64,000 bases of DNA, taken from contig FWCC01000087.1 in NCBI GenBank assembly GCA_900169235.1, positions 1 through 64,000 of the forward strand, in the 5' to 3' direction. Below, piece after piece: positions 43,454 to 54,434 of the stretch. The notes under the pieces are model-generated. The model saw only the letters and a list, made by a program, of their open reading frames with translations. It had not been told where the DNA came from and did not search any database. The stretch comes from Zarea fungicola. Lineage: Eukaryota; Ascomycota; Sordariomycetes; Hypocreales; Cordycipitaceae. Position 1 is the first letter of the stretch. Each line of letters opens with the position of its first letter. The translations under genes and the position numbers were made by a program.

Positions 43454-44218
43454 ATGAAGTCACTTTCTATTCTCATTCTCACTGCTGGCCTTGTGTCTGC
43501 TGTTGCAGTCCCTGGCGGCCTTGTTGTACGCTCTACTTCACTCGGACACGTCTCCGCTGCTGTTGATGTCCGTGACACTGCCCCCGTGGCCAGCGTAGAC
43601 GAGTATGACGAGGAGGAATTCGCACCTATTACTTCTCGGGCCGAAGCGGTGGTTGAGGCGGCCAAGCCGGCTCAGAACGGTACTGCGCCTGACAAGGGCA
43701 AGCAGCCAGCCGCTGGCCAGGACCAGAACAAGGACCAGAACAAGGATCAGAACAAGGACCAGAACAAGGACCAGAACAAGGATCAGAACAAGGACCAGAA
43801 CAAGGATCAGAACAAGGATCAGAACAAGGATCAGAACAAGGATAAGAATAAGAACAATGGAAAGAACAACAACAACAACAACCAGAACAACCAGGATCTC
43901 ATCAACCAGCTGCTCAACAACGGTAACCTGAACCAAGGTATTCTCAACCCTTGGCTAGTCGCCAACATTATTCAGCTTGGTGTTGGTCAGAACATCAACA
44001 TTGGTAACCTGAACCAAATTTCTCTTGCCCAGCAATTTGCCATTATCTCTCAGGTTCAGCAGCTTCAGACTCTGCAGCAGCTGCAACTCATTGGCCAACC
44101 CCAGATTATCACTGTCTTGAACCAGGGTTTTGTGAGCAATGGTGCCACTATTGGTAAGAACTTACTCCTCTACCTCAAGAGATATACTAACAGATCTTTG
44201 ATAGCAATCGTGAGCTAA
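43454..44218 (+). CDS. Secreted N/Q-rich protein with ten DQNK tandem repeats
   Basis: Exons 43454-44153 and 44205-44218 (51-bp intron, donor GTAAGA, branch ATACTAACA, acceptor GATAG) encode 237 residues. The last exon holds only AIVS plus the stop. Residues 1-17 are a signal peptide; a propeptide-like acidic stretch (EYDEEEF) follows. Ten perfect DQNK tetrapeptides (43721-43840) lead into NKNNGKNNNNNNQNNQ and then a C-terminal N/L/Q/I-rich region (about 145-237) with segments such as NLNQGILNPW, NINIGNLNQISLAQQF and QVQQLQTLQQLQLIGQPQI. It has no Cys in the mature part. A hydrophobic-polar repetitive layout like this can self-assemble, but this is only inference. It shares composition, signal peptide and the tiny last exon with the gene at 49897. 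No known family is recognised. Confidence 0.82.
   Translation: MKSLSILILTAGLVSAVAVPGGLVVRSTSLGHVSAAVDVRDTAPVASVDEYDEEEFAPITSRAEAVVEAAKPAQNGTAPDKGKQPAAGQDQNKDQNKDQNKDQNKDQNKDQNKDQNKDQNKDQNKDQNKDKNKNNGKNNNNNNQNNQDLINQLLNNGNLNQGILNPWLVANIIQLGVGQNINIGNLNQISLAQQFAIISQVQQLQTLQQLQLIGQPQIITVLNQGFVSNGATIGKNLLLYLKRYTNRSLIAIVS
43721..43840 (+). repeat. Ten 12-bp coding repeats (DQNK)
   Basis: The unit is GAYCAGAACAAG. The only variation I see is GAC or GAT in the first codon, so all ten copies encode the same tetrapeptide. Such coding minisatellites change copy number easily between strains. Confidence 0.95.
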
Positions 44219-45437
44219 AGCTCTGTCATCCTGCCTCAGGCGAAAATTATTCCGGGGGGCGGTTTTTGTATCGGTAAATGTCAGAGCTTTGTCATTCACG
44301 CTGCTGGATGGGCTCACACTCAAGATGTGTTGAATAGATTGGGCTTATGGTGGCCTCTACGGGTCTTTCTTTTTGTCACCTGTACGTTGAGTACGGAACT
44401 AAATAGCGTTTCCAAATTCAAGAATTTTGAATTCTCCAAGTTTGCTACAATGCGGTGTCTTCACCCCCTGGCTACAGATTTGAGACGCAAAGTTCTAGCC
44501 TCCAATTACAAATTATAATACCTACGCGATCTTTGCGACATTTAGACGATTGCTGAGATGCATAACTTGTTTGTATACATGCGATCTAGAATTGCGATAC
44601 TGCTTGATTGACGGCCCGAGTCCATGTGGGAGATTCTTCCCAGTAGGATAATAGGAAAGGGGTTAAGATGCGTGGGTGCTAGGTAGGAAGCATTGGAAAA
44701 AAGTAACCGAGGTGATTTGCAGCGACCTATTAACTAACTGTACTCCCCGTGCAGGAATCACGTCGCCGGGGTTGGGAAAATATTAGTAAGGTGGTAACTG
44801 AAACAACATGAATAGTTTGTAATTGATTTGAAGCTCTTTAATAATTACTATCTTATCATATAGAGTGCGAGGTAAAGGCATTACAAATGTACATGATGGT
44901 ATGATCATCTTAGATAACTTAGATTCAGGTAATGTCTAAACTGCTTTGTTGATTAATTAAAGTTTAACCTATGCCCCATAATTCACGACAAATTATTGCA
45001 ACACGATTCTTGGGTCTGGTGGCTTCCAACCCCACCATCAACCACCAATGTCACGAAAATAACAACATTATTAGGCTGGCGTGGCGGAATAAGGGAATCA
45101 ACAGATAAACAAGATTGCCGGATTACCAATAACGAGGGGCCAGTATATGCACTCAAACCTGTAAGAGCCACATCTGCTCGTATTTGTGTGGTGTCTGCTC
45201 ACCCATTTTAGACAGTTGTGCGAAGATCAAGCCGCCTACCAGTCAGTGAGTGGCATTTGCAGAATCTTTTTGGCCCGGAGCATTCGGAATGGCATATAAA
45301 TACGCAAAGTTGAGGAAATATATATAAACCTATTCATTCGCACAGCATGTCCCTCATATATTCAGTATTAATAAATGCATGCCTGCACAACCGAGCAACG
45401 GCATCTCCTTCAGAATATCACCTGCCCAAGGTTCACC
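44219..45437. promoter_or_regulatory. Intergenic region with TATA boxes upstream of the aldo-keto reductase
   Basis: TATATAAA at 45321-45328 lies about 110 bp before the start codon of the reductase gene, and a weaker ATATAAAT is at about 45294. No gene is visible between 44219 and 45270. Confidence 0.5.
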
Positions 45438-46531
45438 ATGTCTGAACCCCGCGTCTCACTTAGTATTGGATCCCACACCTGGACACCTGAAAACAAAGAT
45501 GTCGTCGAGGGGATCTTGAATGTGATGCGGGCGCATGGACTCGGCACAATTGATACGGCTAGAAGCTATGTACGCTATTGAGACAAGAACAAAGCAATAA
45601 AGAGAGACCTCCAAATGCTGACACAATTCACAGGGCTTAGGTGCTTCTGAAACAGTCTTGGGCCAGCTCCACGTTGCTGAGCAGTTCAATCTTGATACAA
45701 AGGCTGCTACTGGAGTCCAACCCGGCGCTGGAGCAAAGATTGCCGAATTTGCTAAAGAGAGCCTTGATGCACTGCAAACGAAGAAGGTATGTCCGAACTC
45801 ATTGAAATAGAAAACTGCAGTCTCTGACTGATTATGGGACCCAGGTTCGAACGTTCTTCCTTCATGCCCCGGATACGCTCACGCCGGTTGAGGCGCAAAT
45901 GGAGTCTGTGCAGACGCTTTACAAACAAGGCGTCTTTGAAAAGTTTGGCGTGTCCAACTTTCTGCCAGAGCAAGTTGTGGAGTTTTACAACTACGCAAAG
46001 GCCAAGGGCTACGTCCTGCCGACCGTGTATCAATCAAGCTACTCCATTGCTGTGAGACTCAATGAGGACCGTCTCTTTCCGACACTTCGCAAGCTGGGCA
46101 TCTCAATCCAGGCATACTCGCCGATGGCCGGCGGACTACTTGCAAAGACGCCCGATTATATCGAGCAGGGAAAGGGCAACTGGGACCCAGACTCGATCCC
46201 AGGCAAGATTTTTCGCAGCCTGTACTACAAGCCGTCATACCTGAAGATGCTGGAGGAATTTGGCCAGCTGTCAGAGAAATCCGGAGTTAGTCGAACTGGC
46301 TTGGCTTATAGATGGGTTCGCTACCACTCAGCCTTGAAGGTGAACTTTGGAGACGAGATGATTTTGGGTTCTACTACCGCAAGCCAGTTGGAGGAGGCTT
46401 TGGCGGAATTGGAACTGGGGCCGCTGGAGCCATGGGTGGTAGCGCAGATTGAGGACTTGTGGCAGCTGATCAAAGACGATGCACCAGTAGATAACCTGAA
46501 GTCTGTCAGAAAGGTTCTTCTCGGAGAATGA
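45438..46531 (+). CDS. Aldo-keto reductase (aflatoxin-aldehyde-reductase/AKR7-like)
   Basis: Exons 45438-45569, 45634-45786 and 45845-46531 encode 323 residues. NADPH-dependent reduction of aldehydes or ketones is the expected reaction. The catalytic tetrad is visible: Asp and Tyr in IDTARSYG (the Tyr just before the first intron), Lys in LDTKAATGVQPG, and His in FFLHAPD. The AKR7 type is supported by GVSNFLPEQVVEFYNYAKAKGYVLPTVYQSSYS, by AYSPMAGGLL and by ILGSTTASQLEEAL. Length fits the family. An in-frame ATG 63 bp upstream would add 21 residues without family similarity; the ATG at 45438 is preferred because MSEPRVSLSIGSHTW starts directly at the first beta strand. The N-terminal strand lacks the usual KVxFGTMTFG and reads RVSLSIGSHTW. 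Confidence 0.9.
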
Positions 46532-46867
46532 TGAGCGCAGGAATACTCGTTTCCTTACACATCAAAATGAGTAAATTAAATTAGGCTTTCCCTGCTGCAA
46601 ATGGACAAACTAGATAGTCGACGGCCAATGTCAATAACAAGCGTTGATGGTGGCGTTTGTCCGAAAACCATTAGTCAGCTCAACCTCTTAACCACGAAGT
46701 GATGCGGACTTGAGAATGAGAAGACAATCTGACGCGGCTGCCTGTTCCGATTCTCCCCCCCCCCCAAAATACAACAGACTTTGGCCCGGACGCGGTAGTT
46801 CTTGGTTGCATATACTTGGTTATTTACAGAACCACTGGGTCATTCGAGTTTAAGCCTTACGTGCCTG
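46532..46867. other. Intergenic, no supported gene
   Basis: Spacer between two co-directional genes. It contains a run of ten C at about 46756. Confidence 0.5.
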
Positions 46868-48272
46868 ATGAGTAGTAAAACGCTGGAGGCCGTACCCCGA
46901 AGGCGCCCCGGCCGGCCTCGATTCAGTGACGTCGTTCTCGATGAGACGGATGATGGATCGGTATGGTAGCGCCATCCAAGGATAGAGGCCCCAATTTCAC
47001 TGCGAGGCTGACTGCCAATAGAAGAAATCACGCCTGCGATTGGCGCAGCGCTCGTATCGCATCCGCAAAGAAAACGCCCTGGCAACTGCCCTGTCCAGGG
47101 CTGCAACGCTTGATGATGCATTCAGTAGCTCCGTCAATACATTCATGAACTTTTATAAGACTGTTACTCGAGATCATCCGGAAATATCGCCTGTCTTGAT
47201 GCAGAAACTTAATTTCGCCGCGATGGAGATTATGGCCACAACAGAAAGAGCTCGAGTAGGACAGCCGGCATCGCCAAGTGCAACTCAGCAGCTCGTAGGG
47301 ACTCAGCCAGACATATTGCCGCTCGACACCCACATCGCAGAACAATCAATATCTGGACAGAGAGTCTCTTACGAAATGGCAATTGCATATCGAATTTTAC
47401 GCACGTGCATTCTCAAAGCTATATCACTACTGCAAACCCAAAATCTACATTTGACAGACTTGTTCCTGGATCCCAAGTTACAACTCCCTCTTCAGATCAT
47501 GTCACAGCATGCCCTTTTATATATGGCTACGGCTCGAATTTCTTCGGGTTTTAATCTGATATTGTCAGATGCCATGTATACCAACGCTTCTGGCATACAT
47601 CTGCCTCCACTCTTTCGTGTGGTGGAGGGGGATGCCGGCAGCGCGGTACCACGGCTATCACCGCCAAACCTGCAGACACTGCAGTTTGGACGAACGAGAA
47701 CAATAGTGCAAACAGACCTCGCTGGTTTTTCGGGAGAGTGGCTTGAAGCAATCGACGTCGAAGAATACCTTGCACAAAGAGGAGTTTTCATCCGGAATAT
47801 GATGTCCAGTGCACCGTCCGTAATAACACTGTCTGCTACAGCGACGCTGCCACATAATGAAGGCATCCTATATGACGGTGTTTACAGTGGTGGACCCTGG
47901 CATGGACCTCCCCAAGTTGAAAACGGTCACCAGTATGAGTCTGCTAGCGACGGTATATCTTTCCCAGCACACAATGTATTTGGACAGCCTCTCAATGGCC
48001 CTCTCAATGGCCCCCGCGATATCCTTTCGGAAGCTCAGTACGGATTTAGAGCCTTTAACCCATCACCGTTGTACGACAATTACGGCGCTGCATCTCAAAA
48101 CACCAACCCTCCGATTCCCTCTCAAGCTAGAACAAACATTACCATTGATGTTGACAAGTTAATCGAAGGCCTAGCGAACAATGCCATCTGTTTAGGGCCA
48201 GGCCCGGGAATTAAAAGAGAAAGGGTCGATGAGGCCCTTAGAGACGCGGTTGTTAACATATCGAATAGATAG
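46868..48272 (+). CDS. AT-hook plus bZIP-like transcription regulator
   Basis: Exons 46868-46960 and 47022-48272 (61-bp intron with GCTGAC branch and AATAG acceptor) encode 447 residues. Residues 11-19 (RRRPGRPRF) contain the GRPR core of an AT hook, which binds the minor groove of AT-rich DNA. The segment KKSRLRLAQRSYRIRKEN (about 32-49) aligns with a fungal bZIP basic region (NRxAQRxYRxRKE) except that the invariant Asn position is Leu. The remainder (about 50-160) is helical and lacks clean leucine heptads; the rest shows no domain that I recognise. Several ascomycete proteins are known with this AQRxYRxRKE block and a weak zipper. It is probably a nuclear regulator, and its genetic neighbours do not suggest a pathway. 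Confidence 0.72.
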
Positions 48273-49896
48273 TATGCGGTATTATACGTTATAAATTGAT
48301 TCTGGTAATAAGTTAGGTAGTATCAAATAGTGAGAAATGACCTGGAATTCTGTGCTGGCGTTATATTCGCCATGGGCGTCATGGAGCAGTTCAGCCTGAG
48401 AGGCAAAACAAGCCATCCAGCCAGTTGTTGCATTTACTAGGTCCCCAAGGCCAAATTCCTTGCGGATTTAACCATGGCATTGGAAAATTTAGCTAGTCGC
48501 AGTGCGGCTCTCACCAGCAGGTGCCTTATCTCTTGTTTCAGTGGTACTCAGCCAATTCCTTCACCACTCTCTTCAACTGAATCTTAAAATTCTCTGGTCT
48601 GAGCTACGAGAATGCATCTGTCCACGACAGAAAGAAAGAAAAATCACACTTCCAGCCGTTAGGCGCAAATTTACACATCTCGACCTAAATTTAGTTTGTC
48701 CCAGGTGCGCTATGCAATCCATTATGCGCGTGTGTTAAGGTCCAGACGCACGGCCGTAATCCGAAACACAACCAAGGCAAAGACGTCGCAGAATCACCAC
48801 CGGACCCCGTATCAAGAAAAGAGGTCATCTGACCGGAAACTTTACACTATCGTGTGCGCTAAACTTTGCGGGCTATACGATATTTGAGACGAATGGGCAA
48901 CCACATTGAAGCGAATGCTGGGCATCTCGTCGGTGCGTGTTGTTCAGAGACGCAGGCTTGGGATTTCAGGTTGCCTCCCACAGACTGCAGCAAGTCCGTT
49001 GACAATTTATATGGATTTTTTTCTCATTGTCGCTCGTTTAATTCTATATCATGTTTGTTGACAAATACAGGTCTCCCAGAAACGCCATCAATATGCGAGA
49101 TTCATCAAGATTGTCCGATCATTGGCGGTCATCTGAAGCATAGATCAGACACGAGTATTTGTCGCACCAGCCGGCAAGCCACTCTTGTCCTACCAGGTTG
49201 ATAAAATCTGTTCCAAGCCACCCGCTTCTTAGATCACCGGAGAGTGCAAAGTGACGACCGTGCCCTTGACCACAGTCTGATGATGCCATTCCTTTCACAA
49301 GGGGTATGAGCCTTCATATCGGTTCAAACTCTATCCGAGCCAATATTTCTACGAGAGAAACTCTTCTGATACATATTGAGCACCCGAATTGCTCCCTTGA
49401 TGGTATGGAAGTGCGAGCAAGTGCATACGGATGAAGCCTTCACCGTGACCGTGGCATTGATTTGCTACCCCAGCACAACGGACTAAATCCTAAAGGCGCT
49501 TTGCCATTATCGCGCCTGTTACTATACGCCTTTTGGTTGGCAATAAGCTTGTAACTGTCTATAAAGCCAAGGGCATCCGGCCACCGCTTTGGGAAGCCCC
49601 TTTGCTTGGGTAAACACAAACATCCAACTTCAATTCCTTTCATTCACTTAGAGGTGAGCAGACCTGCTACCATGGTTTTCTTTTCTCTTTTTTATAAAAA
49701 AAAAGGGGGGGGGATCACTAATCGCATGAAACTAACAGGCGTGCATATCATAGCTGTGCTCAGGTTCCATTTTACACTTTCCTTTACATCCTCGAACTTG
49801 CGAGCTGTGCTCCAAAATATTACGTCAACTGTCTTTAATACCCATAACTCTCCTTTATTTACCTTTGACACTTTTATTATTTTCTCTTCTCCAGCT
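48273..49896. other. Intergenic, no supported gene
   Basis: Short mutually overlapping frames only. The stretch 49680-49715 has a poly-A/poly-G tract (TTTATAAAAAAAAAGGGGGGGGG), and a CT-rich leader precedes the next gene at 49897. Confidence 0.5.
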
Positions 49897-50413
49897 ATGA
49901 AGATCTCTACTGTCGTTGCTGCTACTATTGCAGCTGTCGTTACCGCCGCGCCTGCCGCTCTTGAGGAACGTAAGAAGGTCGATTACAGCTCGCTCAACAA
50001 TCTGGTATTCAAACAGGCCAACTTCAACTATCTCCTCAATCTCAACTCGCTCAACTTGCAACTCTTTCAGCAGCTGGGTTCTAACAACAACCTCAACGTC
50101 TTACTCTTCCAGGACGTCTTCAATGTCAACAGTTTCGATCTCAATTCAATTCTCCAGTTCCAGCAACTGCAGACCCTTCTAGCGATTGCTCAGACTGGTG
50201 TTCTCAACAGCTTTGATTTGTCCAGTTTGTCGCTCGGCAGTCTCAACCTCGGGCTGATTGGCGGAATTGGCAGCGTAGACCTCAGCCAGTTCATCACTGC
50301 TGCTTCGATCCCTCAAATCCAGACTATTGCCAGTCAAGGTATTCACAACAATCTACAAGCTTCCAAATATGATGGCTAACAAATTCGCAGTTTCCACTAC
50401 CATCATTGTGTAA
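49897..50413 (+). CDS. Small secreted L/N/Q-rich protein
   Basis: Exons 49897-50338 and 50391-50413 (52-bp intron, CTAAC branch) encode 154 residues. The last exon holds only STTIIV plus part of the Val codon and the stop. Residues 1-18 form the signal peptide (ending VTAAPAAL). A RKK/dibasic-like site lies near residue 26. The mature protein is made of repeating polar/hydrophobic runs (NNLVFKQANFNYLLNLNSLNLQLFQQL, then QFQQLQTLLAIAQ, then SLSLGSLNLGLIGGIGS). It has no Cys. The start 49897 is preferred over the far upstream ATG because the frame upstream translates untranslated-leader-like DNA. It shares the QxQQLQTLxxxxQ core and the miniature final exon with the gene at 43454. Function unknown. 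Confidence 0.8.
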
Positions 50414-53006
50414 ACAAGTTGGCTAGCCTCCTTCAGCAGATAGCCCAGTGTATAATTGCACATAGGGGGCGCAGCTACTGGGGCCCTAAGGCGGCAGTGA
50501 TTTCTCAATTTAACCTTTCAATGAATTTTTGCATTCTTTTTGTTTGTTTGTTGTGGCGTTTTCGGACTGCTTAGGTTCCGTCGTCGACTAGCATGGTAAA
50601 ATGAATAAATCAGCACTGACAACCTCAATTCTTTATAAACCTCCTCAGTAGCAACATTTCTTCTACGTCAGATTTAATAAGCACCTGCCTCAGCTTGAGT
50701 CTCTATATTTACTTATATTCTAGTAACTCCAATGCTGTAATAATCCTTAGACTGAATATTAATCATTGGAATTAGACTGTGCAACAATGTTGATGTATCG
50801 TAGGATTAGCCTAGATCAATGGCTCAGAATTTCAAGCACGTTGTTGTCACCATCTTTTGAAATAAAGCTCTAAATCACTCAGGAAAGTCCTTACCCTCAC
50901 CGTAACTTTGTTCCATACACCAATTTTGCGTCCGAAGACTGCTGCCAGTCCACCACCATCAAAGACACTGTTTTAACACTTCTATTTGTGCTGGCAGCCT
51001 CAGGTTACGGATTCGCTTCTAAAAGCCTACAATGGTGGTGGACCAGAGCTGACCTGGCTCACCGTCTATTCGCGAGGCTTGCGGATCTCTGCTTTAAAAT
51101 AGACATTGTTTATTTGCAGCGCGTCATAAACAATATATGTGTGGAACATGCCATTCTACCTGACAAGGATTGTTTTCGCTGTATGGCATCAAATGCAGTC
51201 CGCCTTGGCGGGTCTTCTTAGTTCGCGAATTATCTAGGAAAGGCACACAGTACAAGGTCCATAACTGGTGGCCAAGGCGGCTTTTGTTCCTGGCAGATAA
51301 TTTTCAAGTACACAAGAACGTATTTCATCGCAGAGGTTGGGGCAGATGCACAGACCTTGGAGGGTAGAATAGCACGGCGTGCGGCGGAACCATCAGCTTG
51401 ACTACGCCGTGGCTCATTAACTTTTACTATTTCTTTTTCGTCTGGGCAAGGCGATATCGTGGCGTATGCATGCAGCTATGCATTCATGTAACTGTTCACA
51501 ACGTGGCAGTTTCTCAACGTCCGCCTCATTGCTGTTGCACTATAATTTCCACCCTCTGGTCAAGGCGATAAGAAGCACAAATGTGTTGCACCGAGAGCGA
51601 AGAAGGGTTGAGACTTTGGTACCCACAAACCAGCACATCATGTATCGCCCGTGGTTTATGTGTACGTAGCTGGGCGATGACTGAAACATCATTCATTAAC
51701 TGGCTTTTTTTCTCAGTTGTATACAAATCAACTTCATCAGTAAGTAGTTAACATCAGCTGCATTCTTTCCCCTTTGGTCAAACAGTTGCTGCCCACCAAC
51801 GCGTTCTTGGTTCTCAGCTAAGCCAACTTTACTGGTTAATAAACTTTAGCCACGAGGCATACTGGGCCTCTGATGGCTTGAATGGCTTGATGGCTTGGAG
51901 GGCCGTGGGGCTTGGTTTTGGCCAAGTACTAGTACACTGGCAGGCAAACTGGTTATAGTTACGGCATTTCTTTGCTGTTATTATGGAAATCTTGCTAGCT
52001 AGCTAGGCTAAACTGGGGCAAGAAAATGCGGCTGCTACTGGTGTAATGGGGTTTGGGCACAGACTTGTTTTAGCACTTTGACAAGCTGTTTTCTTCTTAT
52101 TACGAAAAGGCAGAATGCAAGCCCATGCTAGCACTGACACTTGGGACCTAATTTGAACAGACCAGACGAAAAACCAAGATGCCTAGGGTACTTGGGCACC
52201 CAGTATGAGCAATGAAGTGACAAATGTCCATTCCCGGGACTTCCACCCATCAGCATCCAATACGATAAGCCCGTATACTCCGCTCCCAGATTTCTCTCCC
52301 CTGCCGATCCACTGCAGCGAGCAGACGCGGCCACTCCATCCATCCCTTTTCTGCTCCAGTGAACTGTTTCGCATCGATTGCGCCCAGCTGTGAATACGGG
52401 ATGCACAGGGCCAGGGGCCCGCGTAATGAAGACCGCTTCTATTTATGTACGGCGGCAGCCCGCAACACCATCTTGGCTCATTCAACCGACATGAACCCCC
52501 ATGCCCATTTGTGGCTGCCCAGACCCCTTGCCCTTGCGCGACCGCCCAGATGAGTTAGCTGCTTGAAATGTCCAGGATCATCCGAGCCCGCCGCCTCTGT
52601 TCCACCTCAACTTGTCTGTGAATAAAGAAATGCTGTTCCCTTCTTAAAAGCAAGTTACTTATGCCGTTTCATCCCCCCCCTTTTCAGAATTGCAGGCCCT
52701 TCCTTGTCTTTGCCTGCTCTCTCTGCTAGCAGCTTGAAATCTTACATGATTCATCTTGAGAGGTGTTCTCAGACCTCTTTTAGAAAAAAATCAGAAGCAA
52801 AAATCGAGTTCAGAAAGTCGGTGGCTTCGGCATCGCGTGCTCGCCTACCGTACAAATACCAACAAGTTTCGCTCCTACGACGCCATTTTTCTTGGTCGAG
52901 CCACGACACCAAAATATGATTGGCAGTTTTGTTGCTTCAAAGGATCAGATCGGAAGAGGAGCTGTCGAGATTGTCGAATTTTTTTTTTTTTTGTATTGTC
53001 GTCAAT
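50414..53006. other. Gene-poor 2.6-kb interval
   Basis: No gene is supported. The region immediately before 53007 holds a run of T (52980-52992) and is the promoter side of the cyclin-like gene. Confidence 0.45.
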
Positions 53007-54036
53007 ATGCGTAAATCCAAGGGCGATGTTGTTGAGGAGAACGACACAAGCTACTTCACCTATCGGCCACTGTCCAACCTCCCCACACCGCCACCTACTG
53101 TGAAACAACCCAGGAGCACGACCAGCTATTATCACGATGATGGTGAGATTTTACCAGCAGTTTATCGAGGTATGTCAATTGAGCTCAGTGAGGCTGGGAC
53201 AATCTTCAGCTATTTCCCAGTTGTGTAATCCAGCATCCTGGCAACGTTACTATACTAACGTACGGCCATGCTAAACAGGTCCGGCAATCCACCTCGTTAA
53301 TTTGATTCCTTCCACCGCTTCGCTCGCTTCAGCATCGGTCCACCGGGTTCAGTCCATGCTTGCTAGAGTTAGCCTCCCGCTCGAAACCATTGCACTGGCG
53401 GTATGCATCCTGGATAGCCTGGATGCCAAGTTTGGCCGTAAATGGCGACTTACATGTCCCCTACGCACCGCGACCGAGGCAACAACGACTAAATCCCAAG
53501 TGAAGCGGGCAATGTCGCACTCAAAGCGACACAGCCTACCCTTCGTGCCTCAGCCGAGCCGATGCCAACAGCCCCAGCTGCACATCGACTCCGTCGAGCC
53601 CGAAATCATCATCCTCGCAGCACTTGTTATTGCGGATAAGTTTACCGAGGACACCGAGCAGACCACCCAAGACTACTGCACAACATGGGGTCAAAGCGTC
53701 TGGTCCTCTGAGCAACTGAACTTGACAGAGCGCTCAATCATGGAGAGCTTAAATTATCGCATCATGCCGCTTTGCGAAGAGGACTGCCTGGCGGATGCCA
53801 TGGTCGATATGCAGCTCGCTGGCCAGGAGTTCTGCCGCTGGGATGTGGCCGAACCATCTCCGCCACACAGCGATGACGGTGAAATGTCAATCGCTGTCGA
53901 GGACTTGGATAACCATGACGGTCATGAAGTAGGCAGGTTCGTCCCCGGCCATTCCCGCTCCAAGACGATGATGCCGGCCAGTAGCATGAGAAGTGCATCG
54001 GCTGGTCTTGGTCTGAGCTGGGCGACTGCCATGTGA
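53007..54036 (+). CDS. Cyclin-fold protein
   Basis: Exons 53007-53169 and 53279-54036 (109-bp intron, branch ATACTAACG, acceptor AAACAG) encode 306 residues. After a Pro/Thr-rich N-terminus (about 1-55) comes a segment with cyclin-box features: MLARVSLPLETIALAVCILDSLDAKFGRKW, then (about 150-230) EPEIIILAALVIADKFTEDTEQTTQDYCTTWG, then LNLTERSIMESLNYRIMPL. The ALVIADKF/LNLTERxxLExLxY pattern is typical of cyclin-box proteins of fungi. A low-complexity insertion (about 120-150, His/Lys/Ser-rich) splits the box. The CDK partner cannot be told from sequence. It might control polarised growth or sporulation (inference). It converges on PDX3. Confidence 0.78.
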
Positions 54037-54434
54037 GTTGCCAGTGATGGAGCAAAGCTCACTTTTTGGTTGCTCCATCCTTCATCTATTTCTTCTTTGC
54101 GTGGCGTTGGAGACATATTGCAAGTCGCGGAAAAAAATGTTTTGTACCTGCTGATATATACCCGCCGGTGAATCATGGCTTCACCTGGCACAATGAAAAT
54201 GGCTATGCGACTATTCGGCCTCTATTTAAATCATGAGGGCTCCTATTTATATATACTCTCGGCGTTTTATGTGTCACGTCATTCCGCTCAAGTTTTCGGA
54301 AAGCATGTGCATTTCGGCGTATTTTGGGGATCTAATTCTGCTGTATCTTCCCACTAGCTAGGAATCTGACCTATTTATAAGCTCCCTTCTTTCTACTCTA
54401 TTAGATGTCTTCTTCGGTACGTTATATTGCACCC
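54037..54434. other. Convergent 3' region between cyclin-like and PDX3 genes
   Basis: Three-prime flanks only; no gene supported. Confidence 0.5.

Noticed and set aside
43538..43936. Minus-strand Leu/Val-rich frame and plus-strand Arg/Thr-rich frame
   Set aside because: Both are alternative readings of the 12-bp DQNK repeat and have no independent protein features.
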